Below, piece after piece: positions 33,813 to 42,038 of a stretch of 64,000 bases of DNA (its first letter is position 1; each line of letters begins with the position of its first letter). Origin of the DNA: Vulcanimicrobium winogradskyi (GTDB lineage: Bacteria > Vulcanimicrobiota > Vulcanimicrobiia > Vulcanimicrobiales > Vulcanimicrobiaceae). The notes under the pieces are model-generated. The model saw only the letters and a program-made list of their open reading frames with translations, was not told where the DNA came from and did no database searches. The position numbers and the translations under genes are program-made. The stretch spans positions 941,565-1,005,564 of the forward strand of contig PLDA01000003.1 in NCBI GenBank assembly GCA_003134965.1, written 5' to 3'.

Positions 33813-34157
33813 GTGCCGCTCCTTCGCAACAGCACCACCGGGAAGATCGTCGCCACCCGAATCGATCGCCTGTCCTCGTTCATGCACCGCGCAGTCGGCC
33901 TGCTCGCGCGTACCACCCTGCGGCCCGACGAAGGCGTCTGGATCACGTCGTGCCGAGCGATTCACACGATGGGGATGCAGGTCGCGATCGACGTGATCTT
34001 CGTCGACGGCGACGGCTACGTCATCCAAGCCGTCCACGACGTGAAGCCGAATCGCATCGCGCTCAGCTGCCCCGGCGCACGCAGCGTGGTCGAACTCGGC
34101 AGCGGCGCGCTGCGGGAAGTCGACGTCATGCCGGGCGACGTGCTCGAGCTCGTCTGA
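33813..34157 (+). CDS. DUF192 family protein, 114 aa
   Basis: Small single-domain protein of the DUF192 family: NSTTGKIVATRIDRLSSFM, HRAVGLLARTTLRPDEGVWI, then HTMGMQVAIDVIFVDGDGYV and a C-terminal DVMPGDVLEL. Its biochemical role is not known. Start at GTG 33813 one base after the peptidase stop, so it ends the Tad plus-strand operon. No signal peptide, unlike many DUF192 proteins. Confidence 0.9.
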   Translation: MPLLRNSTTGKIVATRIDRLSSFMHRAVGLLARTTLRPDEGVWITSCRAIHTMGMQVAIDVIFVDGDGYVIQAVHDVKPNRIALSCPGARSVVELGSGALREVDVMPGDVLELV

Positions 34158-34192
34158 CGCCGAGTCCGTCGCGCTGCGCTTCGGCGCGGCGC

Positions 34193-35368
34193 TCAGTGCG
34201 GCAGCGCGACGACCGTGCGGATGAGCAGTTCGTCGCCGCTGCCACGCATGTAGTGTAGCGCGACGAGGTAGGTGGCGGGCTCGGCCGACGACGGCAATGA
34301 AAGCGTTGCGTGCGTCCCGCCGGCCGGGACCTCGGTCTCCGTGATCGTCGCACCGGCTTCGTCTTCGAGTTCGATCCGAACCGGCGTCCGCTGCGCCGCC
34401 AACCGCATCTTCAGGGGCTTTCCGGCGATCGCGACCCCCTCCACCGTCAAGAGACCGGCCGAGTTTCCGGCCTGTGCGGGAGCGCCGGGTGCGGCATCCG
34501 CCGCCGACGGCGATGCGGAGGGAGCCGGCGTCGCCGGCGCCGTCGTCGCGAGGAGGTTGGGAGCAACGACGACGCTCGACACGGCCTTCGATCCGCCGCC
34601 GTGCACGGTGAGCTGCGCCGTCAACGGCAGCGTGCGGTAGGCGCGCGGAACCGGCAGCCGGACCGTCCCGATGCGGGCGAACGGCGCGGTCGCGACGACC
34701 GTTCCATCATCGTCGAGCAGCGCGAGGGTGCCGCGTTCGCCGACGGCGAGATACGATGCCAAAACGGTCTCTCGGCCACCGGGCGTCTGGTCGCGCCGCG
34801 CGGAAAACGTCTGCACGCGCGCCGCCGCAACTGGGACCGCTTTGACCCGCACGGGGACTGCGCTCACCGCGGGCGCCGGCACCGGCCGGCTCGTGCCGGC
34901 ACCCAGCACGAACGGAATCGCCGCACCGGTCAGCAAGGCGAGCCCCGCAACGCCCACGATCGCCGCAACTCTGAACGCGCGTGAAGGCGGTGCTCCCGGC
35001 GGTCGCGGCGCATCGACGTGCAGCAGCATTTCAGCCGAGCGGATCTCGAGCACGATCGACTCGTATGGTCCGGTTCGCGGCGTCGTGACCGCGAAGGAAC
35101 CACTCCCGATGCTGCCGGCCGGCGCCAGGATCGATCCGAGCTCCTCGAGCGCGCCGCCGCGCAACCGGCCGACGAGGCGCGCCGTGACGTCGGAGGTGCT
35201 CGCGCTCAGCCTCAGCGCGTACCAGCTGCGCCCGTTGCGCCGGTCGATCCGGTCGATGTTGACGTCTGCGACGACGCCGGCCGAAGCAAGCTGGAGAACG
35301 TTGGTGGCGCCGCGACGCCGGCGGCGTCGAGCGAGGTCGCTTCGCGCGTAGGGGACGAGCGAGTTCAT
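34193..35368 (-). CDS. Single-pass membrane protein with N- and C-terminal soluble domains, 391 aa
   Basis: ATG 35368 overlaps the regulator stop by ATGA; the longer open frame is spurious. The N-terminal ~125 residues are a basic/Arg-rich start then a predicted beta domain (LSASTSDVTARLVGRLRG). One membrane helix (AAIVGVAGLALLTGAAIPFVL, about residues 140-160) follows, then Pro/Ala linkers around two beta-rich extracytoplasmic domains. No family recognised. Coupling to the regulator suggests a signal-transducing or effector partner. The facing Tad operon ends 35 bp away. Confidence 0.6.
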   Translation of the reverse strand: MNSLVPYARSDLARRRRRRGATNVLQLASAGVVADVNIDRIDRRNGRSWYALRLSASTSDVTARLVGRLRGGALEELGSILAPAGSIGSGSFAVTTPRTGPYESIVLEIRSAEMLLHVDAPRPPGAPPSRAFRVAAIVGVAGLALLTGAAIPFVLGAGTSRPVPAPAVSAVPVRVKAVPVAAARVQTFSARRDQTPGGRETVLASYLAVGERGTLALLDDDGTVVATAPFARIGTVRLPVPRAYRTLPLTAQLTVHGGGSKAVSSVVVAPNLLATTAPATPAPSASPSAADAAPGAPAQAGNSAGLLTVEGVAIAGKPLKMRLAAQRTPVRIELEDEAGATITETEVPAGGTHATLSLPSSAEPATYLVALHYMRGSGDELLIRTVVALPH

Positions 35369-36885
35369 GCGCTCGCCGCCGGCACGGCCGGCGGCGGCGC
35401 CATGCACGCGACCGCCCGGCGCCGTGCCTCTTCGCTGTTGCACGACAGCAAGGTACGAGCGGCTTCGCGCGCGATCTCCAGATCGCCGGTCGCCGCGTGG
35501 AGCTCGGTGATCCGCGTCAGCACCTCGATATACAGCGCTTCGAACCGCCCGGCATGTCGCTCCAAGCAAGGTTCCGGGGCTTCGGCGGCCAGGACACGGT
35601 CCACGTAGATGCGCTGCGCGACGCGGTAATGCTGTTTCGCCCCCTCCGGTGCACCGCGTACGTCGTCGATGCGGCCTTGTTCGATCCGGTCGACGAAGCG
35701 ATGTGCGTCGACCGCGACGGCGCGGACGTTCACCCGCACGTCGCCGGTGGTTTCGAAATACCGTTGCGGGTCGACCGAGGGTGCCGCCTCAAGGATCGCG
35801 CGACGGATGCGGCTCAGCGTCGTGCGCAAACCTTGCGACGCGACGCCGTGATTGATGCCGGGCCAGAACGCCTCGAGCAACTCGTTGCGACTCGTCCGGC
35901 ACCCCGGCTGCAGCGCGACGAACGCCAGAACCGCTTGGTCGCGGCGGCGCGAGAAGGGGACCGGACGTCCGGCGATCTCACACCGGAAACGGCCGAAAAC
36001 GTTCACGACCATGATCGGCGGCAGCGCGGTAGTTGCCTCAGAGATCGATCTCGTTGCAGTAGGCTCCGCGAGGCGCGCGAGGATGCGATAGGGGCGTAGG
36101 CCGTTGCGAGTGCGAACGATCGGCAATCCCAGCTGTTCCAGCCGCTCCGCGTCGGACGCCGTGTCGGGGCGCCCGGTGCGCAACGCATCGAAAAACAGTT
36201 CGAGCTCCGCGGCATCCTCGAAGCCGTCGCGTTCGACGAACTCCAGCAACACGTGTCCATTGGGACCGCGCCAGTGCGTGAACGCGTCGCGCAGCGAACG
36301 GCGCGCCCCCGCGGCGTCGCGGACCAGCCACTCCGCCGCGATCGGCCAGCCGTCGGTGTCGTGGAGCAGCTGTGCGATGTCGTCGTCGTCGAAGTCGACA
36401 CCGTACGCCGCCGCGAGACGTTGCAGCTCCTCCGAGTCGAACGCGAGGACGTCGTCGCCGCACGCCCGCGCGAAGCCGCGCGCGAGCAGGGTCTCGGCGC
36501 GCAGGCGGCGGCGCGAGCGGCCGACCAGGACCAGCGTGCACTGAATCTCCCCGCCCAGGATGAGTTCGGCGAGCATACCGCATGCCGTCGCGTCGGCTCG
36601 GTCGAGGTCGTCCAGGACGACCGTGCCGGCACTGGGTTCGCTCGCAATCGCAGCGAGGATGTGATCCAAGTCCGCCCGCGGCGGGATGCGGACGTACGCG
36701 GCGCGCCCGCCGCTGCGCTCGACGAACTGCCGTACCGCAAACGTTTTTCCGGACCCGATCGGACCGCACACGATCCGAGCCGCGGCCGAACTCGTGGTAT
36801 CGAACCACTCGATCGCACGCCAACGCTCGACGCCGTTTGACACGGGTCGAGGGCACGCGGTCAAGGCGGAATGGGGACGACGCAT
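35365..36885 (-). CDS. MalT/SARP-like regulator: ATPase plus BTAD-type domains, 506 aa
   Basis: The N-terminal ~270 residues are a STAND-type ATPase with Walker A GPIGSGKT (41-48) and Walker B-like TVVLDDLDRAD, similar to MalT/LuxR-LAL proteins. The C-terminal half has a wHTH start VVNVFGRFRCEIAGRPVPFS, LEAFWPG and a BTAD-like helical repeat. So the DNA-binding domain sits in the middle, before BTAD, as in SARP-style regulators. A CGAGG ribosome site precedes the ATG. Adjacent to the Tad locus and coupled to a membrane protein gene, so it may regulate either. Confidence 0.85.
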   Translation of the reverse strand: MRRPHSALTACPRPVSNGVERWRAIEWFDTTSSAAARIVCGPIGSGKTFAVRQFVERSGGRAAYVRIPPRADLDHILAAIASEPSAGTVVLDDLDRADATACGMLAELILGGEIQCTLVLVGRSRRRLRAETLLARGFARACGDDVLAFDSEELQRLAAAYGVDFDDDDIAQLLHDTDGWPIAAEWLVRDAAGARRSLRDAFTHWRGPNGHVLLEFVERDGFEDAAELELFFDALRTGRPDTASDAERLEQLGLPIVRTRNGLRPYRILARLAEPTATRSISEATTALPPIMVVNVFGRFRCEIAGRPVPFSRRRDQAVLAFVALQPGCRTSRNELLEAFWPGINHGVASQGLRTTLSRIRRAILEAAPSVDPQRYFETTGDVRVNVRAVAVDAHRFVDRIEQGRIDDVRGAPEGAKQHYRVAQRIYVDRVLAAEAPEPCLERHAGRFEALYIEVLTRITELHAATGDLEIAREAARTLLSCNSEEARRRAVACMAPPPAVPAASA

Positions 36886-36964
36886 CGAGCCTCGAGTGAA
36901 GACTGCCCTGGGATTGGAATATCGTCAGAAGCGAGCACTCTCTTGAGCGCCACTTGCACGTGAA

Positions 36965-36981
36965 GCGCAACAATTGTGCGC
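36965..36981. promoter_or_regulatory. Imperfect palindrome upstream of the MalT/SARP-like gene
   Basis: GCGCA and TGCGC flank a CAATTG core with one extra base (17 nt), 80 bp before the ATG at 36885. It is more AT-rich than the surroundings and is a plausible operator or promoter-proximal site. A further small palindrome TCGACGGTCGA lies at 37013. Confidence 0.3.
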
Positions 36982-37047
36982 TATCTCACGTCGACTCGTG
37001 AACGCATCATCGACGGTCGACGCGCTCCGAGCGCCTGCGAAAGCGGT

Positions 37048-38280
37048 TCAGTCGACGGCGCGAAAGACGAGGGCGGCGTTGATGCCGCCGAAGCCGGCCG
37101 AGTTGGAGAGGACGGTGCGGACGGGCTGCTCGAGGCGCTCCTGTGTGACGGCAAGCGTCGCATCGACGTCGATGCAGTTGACGCTGCGGGGGACGATTCC
37201 GTTCGCGATCGCGGCGAGCGAGAGCGCCGCTTCCCAGGCGCCGGTCGCGCCTAGTGCGTGCGCGTGCTGGCCTTTTGTCGCCGTGACGGGAACCTCGGCG
37301 GCGCGCTCCCCGAAGACGAGTTCCATCGCCAGCGCCTCCGCGCGGTCGCCGAGCGGCGTCGCACTGCCGTGAGCGTTGACGAGGTCGACGTCCTGCGGCG
37401 CGAGCCGCGCCTCGTCGAGCGCGCGCTGCATCGCGGCGGCGTTCATCGTCGCGTCGGCCCGCGGCGCCGACATGTGGTACGCGTCGTTGGTGAGCCCGTA
37501 CCCCGCGACCTCACCGTAGATCCGGGCCCCGCGTGCCGCGGCGTCCTCGAGCCGCTCGAGCATCAGGACGCCGGCGCCTTCGGCCATCACGAACCCGTCC
37601 CGCGCACGGTCGAACGGCCGGCTGGCACGCTGCGGCTCGTCGTTGCGCGTCGACATCGCGCGTATCACCGTGAACGCACCGTAGACGAGCGGCGAGAGCG
37701 GTGCCTCGACACCGCCCGCGAGCGCCGCGCGCACGTCGCCGCGCGCGATTGCCCGGAACGCGTCGCCGATCGCGACCGCACCGGAGGCGCACGAGTTCCC
37801 GTTCGCCACCGTCGGTCCGCGCAGATCGAACTCGATCGCGACGTTGCACGTCGCCGCACCGCCGAACACCGAGATCGCCAGCAGCGGCTTCACCGCTTCG
37901 AGCCCGCGCCCGCGAAAGACGTCGTGCTGCTCGTCGGCGAACGCCAGCCCGCCGAGCGCCGACCCTAGGTAGACCCCGACGTCGTGCGACGCGCCGTTCG
38001 GCCGGTACCCCGCGTCGTCGAGCGCGAGCCGTGCGGCGGCGATCGCGAACTGGGAGAAGCGATCGGTCCAGTGCAGCCGTTTCGCCGACAGGAAGTCGCG
38101 CGGCACGAAGTCGTCGATCTGCGCCGCGATGCGCGAGCGGTACCCGCCGACGTCGAAGCGGGTGATCGGCGCGACCGCGACGCGCTCCGAGAGCACGCCG
38201 GACCAAAACGCGTCGATCCCGATGCCGAGCGGCGTCACGACGCCGATCCCCGTCACGACCACGCGATGAGTGCCGTTCAC
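37048..38280 (-). CDS. Beta-ketoacyl-ACP synthase, FabF (KAS II) type, 410 aa
   Basis: Condensing enzyme of fatty-acid or polyketide chain building. The catalytic triad is intact: Cys in NSCASGAVAIG, His in VNAHGSATPLGD, and His in KGQHAHALGA. Start at GTG 38280 (overlap GTGA with the cyclase-like gene). No acyl-carrier protein or chain-length factor is encoded nearby, so it must borrow an ACP. Its operon (cyclase-like, FAD reductase, methyltransferase) argues for a specialised product rather than housekeeping fatty-acid synthesis. Confidence 0.9.
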   Translation of the reverse strand: MNGTHRVVVTGIGVVTPLGIGIDAFWSGVLSERVAVAPITRFDVGGYRSRIAAQIDDFVPRDFLSAKRLHWTDRFSQFAIAAARLALDDAGYRPNGASHDVGVYLGSALGGLAFADEQHDVFRGRGLEAVKPLLAISVFGGAATCNVAIEFDLRGPTVANGNSCASGAVAIGDAFRAIARGDVRAALAGGVEAPLSPLVYGAFTVIRAMSTRNDEPQRASRPFDRARDGFVMAEGAGVLMLERLEDAAARGARIYGEVAGYGLTNDAYHMSAPRADATMNAAAMQRALDEARLAPQDVDLVNAHGSATPLGDRAEALAMELVFGERAAEVPVTATKGQHAHALGATGAWEAALSLAAIANGIVPRSVNCIDVDATLAVTQERLEQPVRTVLSNSAGFGGINAALVFRAVD

Positions 38281-38726
38281 GAACGCCCCTGCTCGGCGAG
38301 TTGCTTTATCCGCGCCAGCGTCTTCGCCGCGACGCCGTGCACGAAGTAGCCGGAGACGAGGTGCTTGCCGAGCCACTCGCCCGCGATCGGAAAGAGAAAC
38401 CGCAGCCGGTGCTCGATCGTGACTCGCGTGCCGCCGGCGATCGGCGTGAAGATCCACTCGACCTCCATGCCCCGCGTCCAGCCGCGAACGTGGCGGAACG
38501 CGATGTGCGGCGTCTGCGGATCGTTCGTCTGCTCGGCGACCCACGCGATCGGGAAGACGTCCTGACGCGCACCCATCGCGACGAGTTGCGCCGCGCCGCG
38601 GCGTTCGAGGACGCGCACGTACCGGTAGTGGGGGAGGATGCGCGGCCAATCCTCGGTCGACGCGGCGAGCGCGTAGATCGTCTGCGCCGGGGCGGCGATC
38701 TCGACGCTGTTGCGCGTCACCGTCAT
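38277..38726 (-). CDS. SRPBCC/START-like aromatase-cyclase family protein, 149 aa
   Basis: Polyketide cyclase/dehydrase-like fold (SRPBCC). MTVTRNSVEIAAPAQTIYAL with ASTEDWPRILPHYRYVRVLE is the typical opening; GGTRVTIEHRLRFLFPIAG and a C-terminal helix (AAKTLARIKQLAEQ) follow. Such proteins fold or dehydrate poly-beta-keto chains, or bind hydrophobic ligands. Coupled to the KAS gene (GTGA) and to the FAD reductase (ATGA). Confidence 0.82.
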   Translation of the reverse strand: MTVTRNSVEIAAPAQTIYALAASTEDWPRILPHYRYVRVLERRGAAQLVAMGARQDVFPIAWVAEQTNDPQTPHIAFRHVRGWTRGMEVEWIFTPIAGGTRVTIEHRLRFLFPIAGEWLGKHLVSGYFVHGVAAKTLARIKQLAEQGRS

Positions 38727-39904
38727 GACAGCAGCCTCCCGAGCACCGCTGGCCGGAACGCGCGCTGCGGAGGGATCGCGCCCGCCACCGCGTCGATCAG
38801 CGTCGCGCCCGCGTCGGGGAAGCGGGCGAGGCCCCGTGCGGCACGCCGTGCCAGCGGCGGCACGTCGACGAGCAGCGCGACGGTCTTGCACAGCCGCCGG
38901 CGCCACGTCAGATCGCTTGCGCGCCAGCGGCCGTACTCCGCGAACGCGGCGCCCTCGCGCGCAGGGTCGCGCAGTCCCTGGGCGATCGCCGCCGCCGCGT
39001 GCTCCGCTCCGGTCAGCGCGAGGAAGATCCCTTGCCCGGTGAACGGATCGAGAAACCCCGCAGCATCGCCGACCAGCAGCGCACCCGGGACGCTCACCCG
39101 CCGCACCTCGTGCGAGAGCGGGCCGATCGACACGCGAGCGCCGAGCCGCGTTGCACCCTCGAACGAGCGCACGCCACGGCCGAGTGCCGCAGCCGCCCCG
39201 CCGACGCCGGCGTCGACGTCGCGCGACCATTCGGCCAGACGCTGCTTCGGTACCACGACCATCACGTTCGCACTGATTTCTGAAAGCGGGTTGAGTGCGA
39301 AGTAAGCGCCTGCTCCGACGTACATCTCGACGTGCTCGTCGAACGCGCCGAATCCCGCATAGTGCCCGCCGACCGCGTAACGCGCGCCGCGCCGCGGCGG
39401 TTTGCTCAAGCCGAGCTTGCGCGCGACGACCGAACCGATTCCGTCGGCACCCACCACGATGCGGGCGCGCCGGTCCTCGAGCGCACCGTCCTCGGTCCGC
39501 ACGCGCACGCCGGTGCAGCGAGCGTCCTCGACGATCACGTCCTCGACGCGCGCTCGTTCGACGACCGCGCCGGCCGCGACCGCCGCCTCGAGCAACACGG
39601 TGTCGAGCACGTCGCGCGCGCAGGCGCACGCCGGCCGTGAGAACGGGAGCGTCACCGCAGGCGCGCCGGGCGCGACCAGCCGCACGCCGCGCAACGGCGC
39701 CGAGACCGCTTCCACGGCCGCGAGCACGCCGAGCCGAGCCAGCGCCTCGACCGCGCCGGAGTTGAGATACTCGCCGCAGACCTTGCGCCTGGGAAAGCGC
39801 GCGCGCTCGATGACGCGAACGTCGATCCCTGCGCGCGCGAGCAGGAGCGCGGTCACGCTCCCGGCCGGGCCCGCGCCGGCGATGAGGACGCCCGGCGCCG
39901 TCAC
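38723..39904 (-). CDS. FAD-dependent oxidoreductase, geranylgeranyl-reductase-like, 393 aa
   Basis: Flavoprotein with an N-terminal Rossmann motif GAGPAGSVTALLLARAG, FPRRKVCGEYLNSGA and a later FAD motif VGDAAGFLDPFTGQGIFLAL. This pattern fits the FixC/GGR/halogenase-like PHBH group. It may reduce double bonds or hydroxylate a ring. The start GTG 39904 overlaps the methyltransferase. A ferredoxin gene lies at the operon head and could be its electron donor. Confidence 0.88.
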   Translation of the reverse strand: MTAPGVLIAGAGPAGSVTALLLARAGIDVRVIERARFPRRKVCGEYLNSGAVEALARLGVLAAVEAVSAPLRGVRLVAPGAPAVTLPFSRPACACARDVLDTVLLEAAVAAGAVVERARVEDVIVEDARCTGVRVRTEDGALEDRRARIVVGADGIGSVVARKLGLSKPPRRGARYAVGGHYAGFGAFDEHVEMYVGAGAYFALNPLSEISANVMVVVPKQRLAEWSRDVDAGVGGAAAALGRGVRSFEGATRLGARVSIGPLSHEVRRVSVPGALLVGDAAGFLDPFTGQGIFLALTGAEHAAAAIAQGLRDPAREGAAFAEYGRWRASDLTWRRRLCKTVALLVDVPPLARRAARGLARFPDAGATLIDAVAGAIPPQRAFRPAVLGRLLS

Positions 39905-40575
39905 GGCGCCTCGTCGGTGAGGGTCATGCGAAAGAACGGCTCGCGGCGAACCCGCGGCGCGGGCCACCCCGCGTCGCGAGCGAGCATCAGCGCCTCGCCG
40001 GCGGTGTACGCGCGGCGGACCGAGAGCGGTGCGTCGTGACGCGTCAGCCGGTTTCGCGACGTGCGCGACCACAGCCACGTCGCGCCCAGCGCGACCGCGG
40101 AGCGCCGCAGATCGCAGACCACGGGCGTCTGCCGCGCGACGCGGCGCAGCTCGCGCAGCAACGCGCGTGCGCCGTCGGGCTCGAAATGGTGCAGTGCGAG
40201 CGTACACGTCACGACGTCGAATGCGCCGTCGGCGTACGGGAGCGATTCGCCGTCGGCACGGACGAACTCCAGCGCGGGGTGACCGCCGGCCGCGCGGCGC
40301 GCGATCGCGAGCATCTGCTCGCTGACGTCGAGACAGGTCACGCGCACGCCGACGCCGCGGCGCTCGCCGTCGCGCACGACTGCGAGCGCGACGTCGCCGG
40401 CGCCGCAGCCGACGTCGAGGACGCGAACTGCACCGAGGCGGCGCAGCGCACGCACGACCGGTGCGGCGCCACCGAGGCGCGCGTTCGCGAACGCGATGTC
40501 GCGCAAGTTTGCGGCGAGCTCGTCGAGGTCGTCGACGGGCGCGTCCATCAGCTCGCGAGCGGTCGTGCGTCGCAC
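39901..40575 (-). CDS. Class I SAM-dependent methyltransferase (UbiE-like), 224 aa
   Basis: The SAM-binding glycine motif is VLDVGCGAGDVAL. The acidic post-I residue is in VTCLDVSEQML, and FDVVTCTLALHHFE is motif IV. The class includes UbiE/COQ5 and polyketide O/C-methyltransferases. GTG at 40575 is used here; ATG at 40548 is possible. Its stop overlaps the FAD gene start by GTGA, and the ferredoxin gene ends 15 bp upstream. Confidence 0.88.
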   Translation of the reverse strand: MRRTTARELMDAPVDDLDELAANLRDIAFANARLGGAAPVVRALRRLGAVRVLDVGCGAGDVALAVVRDGERRGVGVRVTCLDVSEQMLAIARRAAGGHPALEFVRADGESLPYADGAFDVVTCTLALHHFEPDGARALLRELRRVARQTPVVCDLRRSAVALGATWLWSRTSRNRLTRHDAPLSVRRAYTAGEALMLARDAGWPAPRVRREPFFRMTLTDEAP

Positions 40576-40590
40576 GCGAGCCTCGTCAAC

Positions 40591-40833
40591 CTATTTCTTG
40601 TACCACTCCGCGTTGATCTCGATGTAATTCTTCCACTTCTCGGGGATGTCGGAGTCGACGTAGATCGCCTCGACCGGGCACGCTGAGACGCAGGCACCGC
40701 AGTCGATGCACACTTCGGGATCGATGAAGAGCATCTCGTCGTCATCGTTCCCGTGAATGCAGTCGACCGGACAGACGTCGACGCACGACTTGTCCTTGGT
40801 CCCGATGCACGGTTCGGTGATGATGTAGGCCAT
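40591..40833 (-). CDS. fdxA: 7Fe ferredoxin (FdxA type), 80 aa
   Basis: Electron carrier. The first cluster has C-x7-C-x3-C (CIGTKDKSCVDVCPVDC), the spacing for a [3Fe-4S] site; the residue expected to be the second cysteine of a 4Fe site is Thr. The second motif CIDCGACVSACPVEA binds [4Fe-4S]. C-terminus KKWKN-like tail (EKWKNYIEINAEWYKK) is typical of the Azotobacter FdI group. It is encoded just before the methyltransferase/FAD/KAS operon. Confidence 0.93.
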   Translation of the reverse strand: MAYIITEPCIGTKDKSCVDVCPVDCIHGNDDDEMLFIDPEVCIDCGACVSACPVEAIYVDSDIPEKWKNYIEINAEWYKK

Positions 40834-40889
40834 CGCGAGGGATGGGGTTGCTCGGGAGGCCGGTTCGCTCCTACCGACAAAAGCCGGAA

Positions 40890-40920
40890 CGCCCGGCCGC
40901 TGCAGGACGAGCGCCGGGCG
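40890..40920 (-). terminator. Stem-loop downstream of the GlsB/YeaQ gene
   Basis: CGCCCGGC (40890-40897) pairs with GCCGGGCG (40913-40920). On the minus strand it is followed by TTCCGGCTTTTG, a weak U-tract. It starts 17 nt past the stop of the gene at 40937, so it can separate that gene from the ferredoxin operon. Confidence 0.5.
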
Positions 40921-40936
40921 GACCGTTTGCCGGAGG

Positions 40937-41203
40937 TCAGCGCACGGCGCGGCGACCGGTCAGCGCGCGCAGGACGAACAACAGGATCACCGCGCCGACG
41001 AACGCGACGAGGATGCTCCAGAGGCTGAAGCCTTCGAGCCCCGGCTGGCCGAGGAGCCGCGTGAACACGAAGCCCCCGATGAAGGCGCCGACGATACCGA
41101 TGATCATGTCTCCGACGATGCCGCCCGGGCCCTCGCCCGGAACGACGTACTTCGCGAGGAATCCCGCGATCAGACCAACGATCAGGAAGTAGAGAAGTCC
41201 CAT
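40937..41203 (-). CDS. GlsB/YeaQ/YmgE family membrane protein, 88 aa
   Basis: Small integral membrane protein of the transglycosylase-associated (GlsB/YeaQ) family with three helices (LIVGLIAGFLAKYVVPG, IIGIVGAFIGGFVFT, VAFVGAVILLFVLRAL). GIVGDMIIGIVGAFIGG is the family core. Often a stress-induced protein, of unknown mechanism. The gene is divergent from the SIMPL gene. Confidence 0.88.
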   Translation of the reverse strand: MGLLYFLIVGLIAGFLAKYVVPGEGPGGIVGDMIIGIVGAFIGGFVFTRLLGQPGLEGFSLWSILVAFVGAVILLFVLRALTGRRAVR

Positions 41204-41260
41204 GTTTGCAGTTGTACCCTTTCTCTCTGATCCGCTCGCCTGCTGTGTTACGGAGGAGCC

Positions 41261-41986
41261 ATGAAACAGCCCATGCCGGGAGGCCTCGCTCTCGCGTTCG
41301 TCATCCTTGCCGCGGCGTCGCCGGCGAGCGCGCAGACCGCGCCCGCGCCTCGGCCCGCGATCAACGTCACCGGTCAAGGGACCATCGACCGGAACCCCGA
41401 CCGCGTCCTGGTGTCGTTTTCGATCGTCACGAACGACGACGACGCGACGACGGCGACCTCGGCGAACAACGCGCTGTACGCCGCGCTCACGGCGAAGCTG
41501 CACGGGATCGGCATCGAGCCGCCCGCAATCAAGACGACCGGCTACTCGCTGACCTTCAACCAGCGGCCGCCCGTACCGAACCCGTCGTATCCGCAGCGGT
41601 ACGGCTATGTCGTGACGCGGAACGTCGCGGTGACGAGCGATCGCACCGACCAAGCGGGTGCGATCGTCGACGCCGGCGTCGCGGCCGGGGTCACGAACGT
41701 CGGTGGTATCTCGTTCGGGCTGCGCGACAGCCGTGCCGCGTATCGCGAAGCGCTTGCCGCCGCGGTCGCCGACGCCCAGAACCAGGCCCGCGTCCTGGCG
41801 GCAGCCGGGCACGTCCGGATCATCCGGCTCCTCGCCCTGAGCGCCAGCTCGTACGCACCGGGACCCCGCCAGCTCCAGGTGGTCGGCACCGTGACGTCAC
41901 GGGCGGCCTCGATTCCGACGGACGTTCAGCCCAGTGACCTCAGCGTTACGGCGACCGTGTCGGCGAGCTACGAGGTCGCGCCGTAG
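41261..41986 (+). CDS. SIMPL-domain (DUF541) secreted protein, 241 aa
   Basis: Exported protein with a signal peptide (MKQPMPGGLALAFVILAAAS, cleavage after ASAQ) and one SIMPL/DUF541 domain: INVTGQGTIDRNPDRVLVSF, GVAAGVTNVGGISFGLRDS, AAVADAQNQARVLAAAGHVR. Members form periplasmic oligomers and are linked to envelope stress. GGAGG is 5 nt before the ATG. Confidence 0.9.
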   Translation: MKQPMPGGLALAFVILAAASPASAQTAPAPRPAINVTGQGTIDRNPDRVLVSFSIVTNDDDATTATSANNALYAALTAKLHGIGIEPPAIKTTGYSLTFNQRPPVPNPSYPQRYGYVVTRNVAVTSDRTDQAGAIVDAGVAAGVTNVGGISFGLRDSRAAYREALAAAVADAQNQARVLAAAGHVRIIRLLALSASSYAPGPRQLQVVGTVTSRAASIPTDVQPSDLSVTATVSASYEVAP

Positions 41987-42038
41987 CGGGGAGCGCCCGG
42001 CCGAAACCGGCCATCCTCGCCGTGGGTAGGTGTGGTTG

